Assembly: GCA_964473245.1 (NCBI GenBank)
Contig: CAYYOL010000071.1
Span: 1 to 6,471, forward strand
DNA from: CAYZJV01 sp964473245
Lineage (GTDB): Bacteria; Spirochaetota; Spirochaetia; Sphaerochaetales; Sphaerochaetaceae
DNA length: 6,471 nt
Reading direction: 5' to 3'
Of this stretch, positions 1 through 5,332 are shown piece after piece. The translations under genes and the position numbers were made by a program. Each line of letters starts with the position of its first letter. Position 1 is the stretch's first letter. The notes beneath the pieces are model-generated. The model was not told the origin of the DNA and did not search any database. It saw nothing but the letters and a program-made list of their open reading frames with translations.

Positions 1-75
1 CTTACCGCTGCTACCTTCCGGTCCTGACGGGGTTGGGCGAAGAGCGATAGCACAGAATCTACCATCAACACCAAG
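1..75 (-). ncRNA. ffs: Signal recognition particle RNA (4.5S/small SRP RNA), partial at the left edge
   Basis: On the minus strand, positions 28 to 7 read GTCAGGACCGGAAGGTAGCAGC. This is the near-invariant apical domain of bacterial SRP RNA: a GGAA tetraloop at 18-15 flanked by the asymmetric and symmetric internal loops that bind the Ffh M domain. The RNA acts with Ffh and FtsY in co-translational targeting of membrane proteins. Only the 5' half and apical loop are inside the window; the 3' half lies left of base 1. The 5' end is not defined by sequence. About 75 is an estimate from the usual distance (near 48 nt) between the 5' end and GTCAGG in short bacterial SRP RNAs. It follows tRNA-Ser(GGA) on the same strand, probably in the same transcript. 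In Bacillus subtilis and others the SRP RNA sits beside dnaX, so dnaX may lie just outside the left edge (inference). Confidence 0.93.
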
Positions 76-86
76 GGGGAATGAAA

Positions 87-174
87 CGGAGAGAGAGGGA
101 TTCGAACCCTCGGAGCCCGGTTAGAGCTCACACCCCTTCCAAGGGTGCACCTTCGACCACTCGGACATCTCTCC
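87..174 (-). tRNA. tRNA-Ser, anticodon GGA (reads UCC/UCU)
   Basis: The 5' end is at 174. Acceptor stem GGAGAGA (174-168) pairs with TCTCTCC (94-88), with discriminator G at 87, as expected for serine. The T arm is GAGGG-TTCGAAT-CCCTC. The anticodon loop CTTGGAA carries GGA. A long variable arm (class II) is present, giving 88 nt. CCA is not encoded: the next bases on the minus strand are TTT, so a CCA-adding enzyme is required. It is the last tRNA before the SRP RNA and shares its acceptor stem with the CGA and UGA serine tRNAs, suggesting they arose by duplication. Confidence 0.96.
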
Positions 175-205
175 AAGGTCATGATACGTACACATACTCT
201 ACTAA

Positions 206-293
206 CGGAGAGAGGGGGATTCGAACCCCCGGTACCGTCAAACGGTACAACGGATTTCGAATCCGTCTCCTTCGACCTCTCGGACATCTCTCC
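206..293 (-). tRNA. tRNA-Ser, anticodon CGA (reads UCG)
   Basis: The 5' end is at 293. Acceptor GGAGAGA (293-287) pairs with TCTCTCC (213-207), with discriminator G at 206. The anticodon stem ACGGA/TCCGT closes loop TTCGAAA with anticodon CGA. T arm GGGGG-TTCGAAT-CCCCC. The variable arm is a perfect GTACCG...CGGTAC-type hairpin, confirming class II; 88 nt. CCA is not encoded. The spacer to tRNA-Ser(GGA) downstream is about 31 nt and that to tRNA-Arg upstream is 17 nt. Confidence 0.96.
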
Positions 294-310
294 CAGCGAA
301 CCACGCCACA

Positions 311-384
311 TGTAGCCAAGAGGATTCGAACCTCCGACCTCCAGATCCGCAATCTGATGCTCTATCCAGCTGAGCTATGGCTAC
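311..384 (-). tRNA. tRNA-Arg, anticodon GCG (reads CGC/CGU)
   Basis: The 5' end is at 384. Acceptor GTAGCCA (384-378) pairs with TGGCTAC (318-312), with discriminator A at 311. D stem GCTC/GAGC. Anticodon stem TCAGA/TCTGG (with a terminal U-G pair) closes loop TTGCGGA with anticodon GCG at 350-348. T arm GGAGG-TTCGAAT-CCTCT. At 74 nt this is the only class I tRNA of the cluster. C35 and A20 in the D loop are known arginine identity elements, so the amino acid call is firm. The unusual point is G34: most bacteria encode this isoacceptor as ACG and deaminate A34 to inosine with TadA. CCA is not encoded. Confidence 0.95.
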
Positions 385-419
385 GAAACATATCATTCAC
401 TCGCAAAAAACCAAAAAAA

Positions 420-506
<87 letters not shown>

Positions 507-519
507 AGGGAACTACCGA

Positions 520-539
520 CAGGTAGTAGATAGTACCTG
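520..539 (-). repeat. Small inverted repeat between tRNA-Ser(UGA) and tRNA-Ser(GCU)
   Basis: CAGGTA (520-525) and TACCTG (534-539) form a 6-bp stem with an 8-nt loop in the 51-nt spacer. A competing 6-bp stem ACTACC/GGTAGT (512-517 with 522-527, 4-nt loop) overlaps it. Neither is followed by a T run on the minus strand, so this is not a standard terminator. It could be a processing hairpin or chance. Confidence 0.35.
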
Positions 540-557
540 ACCGGAAAATCCATATAG

Positions 558-642
558 CGGAGAGAGAGGGATTCGAACCCCCGGAGACTCGCGCCTCAAC
601 GGTTTTCAAGACCGCCTCCTTCGACCGCTCGGACATCTCTCC
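558..642 (-). tRNA. tRNA-Ser, anticodon UGA (reads UCA and other UCN)
   Basis: The 5' end is at 642. Acceptor GGAGAGA (642-636) pairs with TCTCTCC (565-559), with discriminator G at 558. Anticodon stem GCGGT/ACCGT closes loop CTTGAAA with anticodon TGA. T arm GGGGG-TTCGAAT-CCCTC contains one G-U pair. Class II with a long variable arm; 85 nt. CCA is not encoded. It is the first gene of the operon: its 5' end lies only about 7-10 nt downstream of the start point predicted from the promoter at 656-684. Confidence 0.96.
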
Positions 643-655
643 AATCAGGATTCAC

Positions 656-684
656 ACTATAGCGACGGGGCCTCTGTTTGTCAA
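656..684 (-). promoter_or_regulatory. Sigma70-type promoter of the tRNA/SRP RNA operon
   Basis: On the minus strand a perfect -35 box TTGACA (684-679) is followed by a 17-bp spacer and -10 box TATAGT (661-656), five of six matches to consensus. The predicted start falls near 648-652, just before the 5' end of tRNA-Ser(UGA) at 642. A near-consensus promoter with a very short leader is typical of stable-RNA operons. It is the only strong promoter I see serving the five tRNAs. Confidence 0.85.
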
Positions 685-746
685 GTAAACCACCGAAAAC
701 GGTCCCTTTTCTTTATACAGGGAGGCAATAGATTGTACTCTCGAAC

Positions 747-775
747 TTGACAGAATCCATTGCCCTGTCCAATAT
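747..775 (+). promoter_or_regulatory. Possible promoter of the M28 peptidase gene
   Basis: A perfect -35 box TTGACA (747-752) and a weaker -10 CAATAT (770-775, three of six matches) are separated by 17 bp. The predicted start, near 782, would fall in the Shine-Dalgarno region of the gene starting at 792, giving a very short leader. This makes the -10 assignment uncertain. The region lies back to back with the tRNA operon promoter. Confidence 0.35.
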
Positions 776-780
776 GGAGG

Positions 781-785
781 GGAGG
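781..785 (+). promoter_or_regulatory. Shine-Dalgarno site that sets the M28 peptidase start
   Basis: GGAGG at 781-785, within a longer purine run (776-789), sits 6 nt before the ATG at 792. The in-frame TTG at 747 and ATG at 774 have no comparable site; the TTG is the first three bases of a -35-like TTGACA. The start is therefore placed at 792. Confidence 0.8.
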
Positions 786-791
786 AAGATC

Positions 792-2057
792 ATGGCAAAA
801 GTAAGAATGGAGAAATTGCAGGCAGCACGTATGGCAAAAGAGGCGCTAGCCACAGTCGCGGATCTCATCGATCGTCACGGCAGTCGACTCACCGGGAGCG
901 AAGCATGCACCCGGACGGCTGAGGAACTGGCAGACAGTCTGGAGAGCTATTGCGACACAGTTGAACGCGAATCATTCACGCTCCATCCCGATGCTTTTCT
1001 CGGGTGGATCCGGATCCTAGTGCTCCTCTACCCGATAGCGCTGTTCTTTCTCCTTGTCTCTTTCCCCCTTTTAGGATTTTTGATAGCCGCAGGTGGCCTT
1101 GTCATCATGATATTTGAGTTCTTTCTCTATAGAGAGGTGATCGACCGATGGTATCCTGAAAAGACTGGACTGAATGTATATGGGATACTCGAGCCCGAAG
1201 GAGCGGTGCACCATACCGTAGTGTACAGTGGACATCATGATAGCGCGCGGGTGTTCAACTTCTTCACCGATAAACCACACCTCTATCTCATGCGAGTGGG
1301 TACAGGACTGGGCGCCTATCTACTACTTACAGTCGTCTCTCTTCTGCAAGTGTTCAGAGAACTCTTCTCTGGAGGACTCTTCTCGTTCAATCTCCCTTCA
1401 CCACTCTTTTTGCTATTCGGTGTACTTCTGCTCGCAGCCACTCCCTGGGTGATGAAACTCTGGCATTTTGCTGGGAAGGAGGGGACTCCTGGTGCTGGGG
1501 ACAATCTGGCAGCATCGGTCCTTGGTGTCCAACTTGCACGCTACTTCAAGCAGAGTGCTGTACACGGGAACGCACTACGACACACACGTCTTGTGTGTGC
1601 CAGTTTCGATGGTGAGGAAGCTGGTCTTCGAGGAGCGAGAGCTTTCTTTACTCGACACAAGGATAACGAGGCGGTTCTTGCTGGGAAGGTCCATCACTTC
1701 AACGTCGACTGTCCATACGATCCGAAGCACCTCTTCTTCCTTACCAGTGATATCAATGGAAGTGTAAAACTCTCTCAGGAGATGGCGACAAACTGTGTCG
1801 GAATCGCCAAATCGATGGGGTTCGAAGCATTCAGCCAACCGATTGCGTTTCTCACCGGTGGGACCGATGCCGCAGAGTCGGCGAAACATGGTTTCGAGTC
1901 GATCTCGCTTATGGCAATGCCGTGGGACAACAAGGAGCGATCAAGCGTGTACCACACTCCTCAGGATCTTCCCGAAGCAATCGATCCACAAGCCCTCGAA
2001 GAGGCACTGAGCATTGCAATCAGGTATATAGAACAGGTGGACACTCACGACCATTGA
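792..2057 (+). CDS. Membrane-embedded M28-family zinc peptidase
   Basis: The 421-aa product carries the ordered metal ligands of peptidase family M28 (aminopeptidase Y/PSMA type): H148 and D150 in GHHDS, bridging D237 in GAGDN, the catalytic/ligand pair E275-E276 in FDGEEAGLRG, D306 in NVDCP, and H388 in YHTPQD. All five ligand positions are present, so a two-zinc, probably exopeptidase, activity is likely. There is no signal peptide. Two hydrophobic blocks (about 69-113 and 170-224) each look like a membrane hairpin. The second lies inside the catalytic domain, between H148/D150 and D237, where soluble M28 enzymes have only a short loop. Four helices would place all catalytic parts on one side of the membrane, perhaps the cytoplasm (inference). 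The gene has a strong Shine-Dalgarno site and overlaps the 3' end of the convergent yigZ-like gene by 13 bp. The natural substrate is unknown. Confidence 0.88.
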   Translation: MAKVRMEKLQAARMAKEALATVADLIDRHGSRLTGSEACTRTAEELADSLESYCDTVERESFTLHPDAFLGWIRILVLLYPIALFFLLVSFPLLGFLIAAGGLVIMIFEFFLYREVIDRWYPEKTGLNVYGILEPEGAVHHTVVYSGHHDSARVFNFFTDKPHLYLMRVGTGLGAYLLLTVVSLLQVFRELFSGGLFSFNLPSPLFLLFGVLLLAATPWVMKLWHFAGKEGTPGAGDNLAASVLGVQLARYFKQSAVHGNALRHTRLVCASFDGEEAGLRGARAFFTRHKDNEAVLAGKVHHFNVDCPYDPKHLFFLTSDINGSVKLSQEMATNCVGIAKSMGFEAFSQPIAFLTGGTDAAESAKHGFESISLMAMPWDNKERSSVYHTPQDLPEAIDPQALEEALSIAIRYIEQVDTHDH

Positions 2058-2653
2058 GTTTCGTCCGATCTGCGAATCTGAGCCTTCCCTGCACTCAGAT
2101 CGGTCACCGTAGAGACCACAGTATCGACATGGATCACCGGCAGAGAGCATACGAGGGTAACCTCTGTCGCAAAATCCTCGGTACATTGTGCACTGACATC
2201 GGCTAGCAGGTTGCGAACCTGTTCGTACAGGTCGTAACCGATGATAATGGTGAGCGAAGTCTTTTCAATGAGCTCCTCGGTCTTCAAATGCTCAAGCACT
2301 GCTTTTGCAGCATCTCCATAGGCCTTTACCAGTCCTCCTGTTCCCAGAAGGGTGCCGCCGAAATACCGAACAACCATGACCAGGATATTCGTGATGCCAC
2401 TGCCCTTCAGGATTTCCAAGACGGGTCTTCCGGCAGTATTCTTCGGTTCATGGTCATCGCTCATGCTGAACTGAGTTCCCTGGTCGCCCAATACGGCTGC
2501 GTGAACCACATGGTTTGCTTGAGGATGGAGCGCTCTGGTCACGGCAATCCGTTGTTTCACTGCTTCGGCATCGGCAATCGGTTCTGCTATGGCAATGAAT
2601 CGGGATCGTTTCACCTCAATCTCTGCTGAGTTCGACTTCACGGGTATGAACAT
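2045..2653 (-). CDS. yigZ: YigZ/IMPACT family protein (UPF0029)
   Basis: The 202-aa product matches bacterial YigZ (B. subtilis YvyE) in length and layout. An N-terminal KRSRFIA motif (15-21) leads into the IMPACT signature at about 66-121, with DDHEP, TAGRP, VVRYFGG and LGTGGLVKAY. A C-terminal ferredoxin-like domain follows (about 132-195). The eukaryotic relative IMPACT regulates the kinase GCN2; the bacterial role is not settled, with nucleic acid or ribosome binding proposed from structures. The usual DDGEP is DDHEP here. It is the last gene of a three-gene operon, 17 bp after the aldo/keto reductase gene. No good Shine-Dalgarno is visible, so translation may depend on the upstream gene. 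Its 3' end overlaps the convergent M28 gene by 13 bp. The family call is firm, the symbol is by homology, and the biochemical function is unknown. Confidence 0.92.
   Translation of the reverse strand: MFIPVKSNSAEIEVKRSRFIAIAEPIADAEAVKQRIAVTRALHPQANHVVHAAVLGDQGTQFSMSDDHEPKNTAGRPVLEILKGSGITNILVMVVRYFGGTLLGTGGLVKAYGDAAKAVLEHLKTEELIEKTSLTIIIGYDLYEQVRNLLADVSAQCTEDFATEVTLVCSLPVIHVDTVVSTVTDLSAGKAQIRRSDETQWS
2065..2103 (+). repeat. Inverted repeat just after the M28 peptidase stop codon
   Basis: CCGATCTG (2065-2072) and CAGATCGG (2096-2103) form a perfect 8-bp stem. A competing 7-bp stem ATCTGAG/CTCAGAT (2076-2082 with 2094-2100) lies inside and shares its right arm. It starts 8 nt after the M28 stop and is also within the last codons of the opposite-strand gene. 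There is no T run after it, so it is not a classical intrinsic terminator. It could pause or protect the M28 transcript, or be chance. Confidence 0.3.
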
Positions 2654-2670
2654 GCTTTATCGTAACACGT

Positions 2671-3621
2671 CTACCACCGATGAAAAAAGATGTTGTCCTC
2701 GTTTCTTGGGACCAATTCAGCCAATTTCAAAGCTGCCTTCTCTACAGAGGCGAAGGCATCCGGTGTAACTGCGAGTGCGTCTGTATCGAGCAATGCAACG
2801 ATTTGCTCTTTCGTTCTCGCTCCGGTAAGGATCATGTCCACCGGTTGCATTCGAGCCCAGAGAAGTGCCACTGCAGAAGGAGGCAGATCAAGCACGGCCG
2901 ATGTCTGGTCAATTTGGTCAAGGAGGGCATGGAATGCAGCGCGGTAAGGTTCGTCGAAGCAGTAGAGCCCTCTTCTGAAATCGGAATGAGCGAAGTCTTC
3001 CTGCTCACGACGGTTCCCGCCCAGAATACCGAGACCGAGCGGACTATACCCGACTATTGATATGCTGTGTTCAGAACACACCTGCGAGATATCTCGGAGA
3101 CTTTTGGTCCAGAGTAGCGAAACTGGTATCTGACAGTATCGTATGTTCGAATGCCGAAGAGCCAACCGAATGAGGTCTTCGGGAAAATTGCTCACACCGA
3201 GGTGATGAAACAGCCCCAACGTGTTCAGTCGCTGGAGCTCCTTCAAGTAGGGGACAAGGTCTTTTGATGAATCTGGCCAATGAATGTAGAGAATATCTAT
3301 ATAGGTGGTACAGAGTCGACGAAGTGAGACTCTTACCAGTTGTTCAAGGTCGGAAACGTTCCGAGGAAGGCGGATTTTCGTGGCGATTGCGTACGAAGAT
3401 CTGGGCAATTCATGAGAGAATCGCCTCAATTGCTGCCCGACGATCTGCTCCGAGGCCCCTTTTCCGTAGTTCTGAGCTGTATCGAAGTGGCGTATGCCAC
3501 CCCGAATGGCTGCATGGATCGTTCGGATCGAGTCGCTTCTTTGCTGTGTTCGCCAGAGACCTCCCCCAAAGGCCCAGCACCCGAGCCCCAAAGGGGCTGG
3601 CTGGCACTTCTCTCCGGTCAT
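2671..3621 (-). CDS. Aldo/keto reductase family oxidoreductase
   Basis: The 316-aa product is a full-length AKR (family usual length 300-350) with a (beta/alpha)8 barrel pattern and the complete catalytic tetrad: D47 and Y52 in HFDTAQNYG, K82 in ATKIRL, and H114 in YIHWPD. Further family motifs are GVSNF (142-146), QIPVSLL (164-170), GYSPLG (191-196) and the cofactor-binding TGARTKEQI (266-274). It should be a cytoplasmic NAD(P)H-dependent reductase of carbonyl compounds, or a dehydrogenase of sugars in the reverse direction; the substrate cannot be read from the sequence. Its ATG overlaps the TGA of the Nudix gene in an ATGA (3618-3621), implying translational coupling. The next gene, yigZ-like, follows after 17 bp. 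No membrane segment or signal peptide is present. Confidence 0.93.
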   Translation of the reverse strand: MTGEKCQPAPLGLGCWAFGGGLWRTQQRSDSIRTIHAAIRGGIRHFDTAQNYGKGASEQIVGQQLRRFSHELPRSSYAIATKIRLPRNVSDLEQLVRVSLRRLCTTYIDILYIHWPDSSKDLVPYLKELQRLNTLGLFHHLGVSNFPEDLIRLALRHSNIRYCQIPVSLLWTKSLRDISQVCSEHSISIVGYSPLGLGILGGNRREQEDFAHSDFRRGLYCFDEPYRAAFHALLDQIDQTSAVLDLPPSAVALLWARMQPVDMILTGARTKEQIVALLDTDALAVTPDAFASVEKAALKLAELVPRNEDNIFFHRW

Positions 3622-4595
3622 GTGATTTCCCGTTCGACCTCTTCGACTCTGTGGCTGAGCATCCGCTCTCCATCGAAAATGAATCGTCCTACGAACTGCT
3701 TCCCTTCAAGTGCGAGAGGAATCCACAGCGGGTCATCTTCCCACATACGATCGTACGGAATCTCCGAGACAGGGACCCAGAAAGGATCGGCTTCATCTGT
3801 CGGATGGATCTCTCCAGAGTGCTCGTATGAGAAGAATACATGTCCTCGCATGGCAAGACCGTCGGTGAACTGAAACTCGAGAAGTCCTCGATACTCGACA
3901 GATGGCACCTCCACGCCAGTCTCCTCGGTTATCTCTCTCATGGCCGCTTCGCTTGCCGTTTCATCGTCCTCGATATGGCCGCCAGGAGCGTTGACAAGCC
4001 CTTTTCCGAGACCGGTTTTCTTATGTATGAGGAGAACAGAATCTCCATCGAACAGGTAACAGAGAACAGCAGTCTCTGTCGGTTCCCAGCTATCCCAATC
4101 GATCTCATCGACGGAGCGTGCATCGGCATCGGTTGCGAGTGGTATCTCCTCCATCTCCTCTGCCTCCTCCGTTTTCGTCTCGGTCGGTTGTGCCTCCGGG
4201 TGTTCTGCGGCATAACAGGTTTCACAGAGGTTGTCGTCATAGTTGATAGTCGCTGTGAGGGGCAGTTGTGCCCCACAACTCACACAGTGGGTCTTGAACA
4301 CCAGGATCCGCTGTCTGAAGGGGACTGCGGCGAGCACGGTGAGAGCGAGGGCCGGAACGGCTAACCAGTGTGGCCAACCCCTACTGAGGATGATTACGAT
4401 GAATATCTGCCAGAGCATGGCATACGAGGCGATTATCAGGGTAGCGGAACGCTTTCTGTAACTACGGGGAGCGAATTTTCGTTGGTAGAGATTCACCACG
4501 AGAATCGCAACGAGAAACCAGAGGTAATTATCGGCTATTGTTTCGAGTATCATGGTGTTGACAGTAGCCTGCACATGGGGAAAAATCAAGGCCAT
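3618..4595 (-). CDS. Membrane-anchored zinc-ribbon/Nudix hydrolase
   Basis: From the ATG at 4595 the product is 325 aa. It has about three membrane helices (near 23-37, 51-73, 77-93) and a zinc-ribbon-like pair of CxxC motifs (C104/C107 and C124/C127). A glutamate-rich linker (about 130-172) and a C-terminal Nudix domain complete it. The Nudix box at 206-228 matches GX5EX7REUXEEXGU exactly (G206, E212, R220, E221, E224, E225, G227). The preceding VLLIHKKTGLGKGLVNAPGG resembles MutT/MTH1-like 8-oxo-dGTP diphosphatases, so hydrolysis of oxidised or excess nucleotides is likely but substrate is unproven. The reading frame is open to 4700, but that would overlap deoC. The ATG at 4595 has a weak GGTG upstream; the ATG at 4553 (311 aa) is an alternative start. 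It is first in the operon with the aldo/keto reductase and yigZ-like genes. Confidence 0.88.
   Translation of the reverse strand: MALIFPHVQATVNTMILETIADNYLWFLVAILVVNLYQRKFAPRSYRKRSATLIIASYAMLWQIFIVIILSRGWPHWLAVPALALTVLAAVPFRQRILVFKTHCVSCGAQLPLTATINYDDNLCETCYAAEHPEAQPTETKTEEAEEMEEIPLATDADARSVDEIDWDSWEPTETAVLCYLFDGDSVLLIHKKTGLGKGLVNAPGGHIEDDETASEAAMREITEETGVEVPSVEYRGLLEFQFTDGLAMRGHVFFSYEHSGEIHPTDEADPFWVPVSEIPYDRMWEDDPLWIPLALEGKQFVGRFIFDGERMLSHRVEEVEREIT
4558..4586 (+). promoter_or_regulatory. Candidate promoter of deoC
   Basis: A perfect -35 TTGACA (4558-4563), a 17-bp spacer and an AAAAAT -10 (4581-4586, four of six matches) lie upstream of deoC. The predicted start near 4593 gives a leader of about 60 nt. 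The site overlaps the first codons of the divergent Nudix gene if that gene starts at 4595, so the two genes could affect each other's transcription. I found no clear operator repeat for a DeoR-type repressor. Confidence 0.45.
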
Positions 4596-4642
4596 AGTTG
4601 CACCACGCCGCGGAATGAAGTACTCTTGAGAAATCCGGAACA

Positions 4643-4649
4643 GAGGAGG
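4643..4649 (+). promoter_or_regulatory. deoC Shine-Dalgarno site before a triple ATG start
   Basis: GAGGAGG at 4643-4649 precedes three consecutive ATG codons at 4655, 4658 and 4661, with spacings of 5, 8 and 11 nt. Either of the first two is well placed; the middle one has the most typical spacing. The product would differ by only one or two N-terminal methionines. Confidence 0.75.
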
Positions 4650-4654
4650 ATACG

Positions 4655-5332
4655 ATGATGATGAAACCCGAGGAGCTTGCCCCGTATATAGATCATACAC
4701 TGCTCGCTACGAACGCCACCGAAGAGAAGATCGTGCAGTTGTGTCAGGAGGCAAAGCAGTATATATTCGCCTCTGTTTGCGTGAATAGTTGCTGGACAGC
4801 CACGTGTGCTCAGGAACTGAAGGAGAGTCCAGTCAAAGTCTGCACGGTTGTAGGCTTCCCTCTTGGTGCAATGAAGAGCGAGAGCAAAGCCTTCGAAGCG
4901 AAGCAGGCAATCGCCGATGGAGCCACGGAGATCGATATGGTCATAAATGTCGGGTGGCTTAAGGAGGGGCGACACGATGCTGTCGAAGCGGATATCCGAA
5001 TGGTGAAAGAGGCGTGTGGTTCGCACATCTTGAAGGTGATCATCGAGACCTGTCTTCTGTCCGATGAGGAGAAGCGAACTGCATGTCGTCTTTCGGTAGC
5101 AGCTGGTGCCGATTTCGTAAAGACCTCGACCGGGTTCTCCACTGGAGGAGCTACCGAGCAGGATGTCGCGCTCATGCGAGAAGAGGTTGGCGAATCGGTG
5201 GGAGTGAAAGCTTCAGGAGGTGTGAGGAGCTTCGAGACTGCTGTTGCTATGATCTCGTCTGGAGCCAGTAGGCTAGGGACTAGTAGTGGTATCGCGATCG
5301 TGCAAGGGGCTGCCTCGCATGCCGCGTACTGA
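4655..5332 (+). CDS. deoC: Deoxyribose-phosphate aldolase (DERA)
   Basis: The 225-aa product is a full-length class I DERA, a cytoplasmic TIM-barrel enzyme that cleaves 2-deoxyribose 5-phosphate to acetaldehyde and glyceraldehyde 3-phosphate. This is the last step of deoxynucleoside breakdown. Visible motifs are the N-terminal IDHTLL (12-17), CTVVGFPLG (63-71), EIDMVINVG with catalytic D94, ADFVKTSTGFS with Schiff-base lysine K156, and GVKASGGVR with the second active-site lysine K185. The C-terminal RLGTSSG (207-213) is the usual phosphate-binding region. A strong Shine-Dalgarno precedes three ATGs in a row. The last 14 bp overlap the start of the thymidine kinase-like gene, so the two are almost certainly co-transcribed. 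There are no deoA, deoB or deoD neighbours in the window. Confidence 0.97.
   Translation: MMMKPEELAPYIDHTLLATNATEEKIVQLCQEAKQYIFASVCVNSCWTATCAQELKESPVKVCTVVGFPLGAMKSESKAFEAKQAIADGATEIDMVINVGWLKEGRHDAVEADIRMVKEACGSHILKVIIETCLLSDEEKRTACRLSVAAGADFVKTSTGFSTGGATEQDVALMREEVGESVGVKASGGVRSFETAVAMISSGASRLGTSSGIAIVQGAASHAAY

Noticed and set aside
692..710. Small hairpin ACCG-AAAA-CGGT followed by a T-rich stretch, as a terminator
   Set aside because: The stem is only 4 bp, and no plus-strand gene ends upstream of it that would need a terminator.
747..791. TTG start at 747 or ATG at 774 for the M28 peptidase
   Set aside because: The TTG is part of a -35-like TTGACA and neither has a Shine-Dalgarno site, whereas the ATG at 792 has GGAGG six bases upstream.
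3264..3873. Overlapping plus-strand frames of 177-188 codons opposite the aldo/keto reductase and Nudix genes
   Set aside because: They are antisense to two genes with complete catalytic motifs and show arginine/serine-rich composition typical of shadows.
4596..4700. N-terminal extension of the Nudix protein up to 4700
   Set aside because: It would run across the deoC Shine-Dalgarno and first codons, has no ribosome-binding site at 4700, and adds a non-membrane, serine-rich stretch with no family support.
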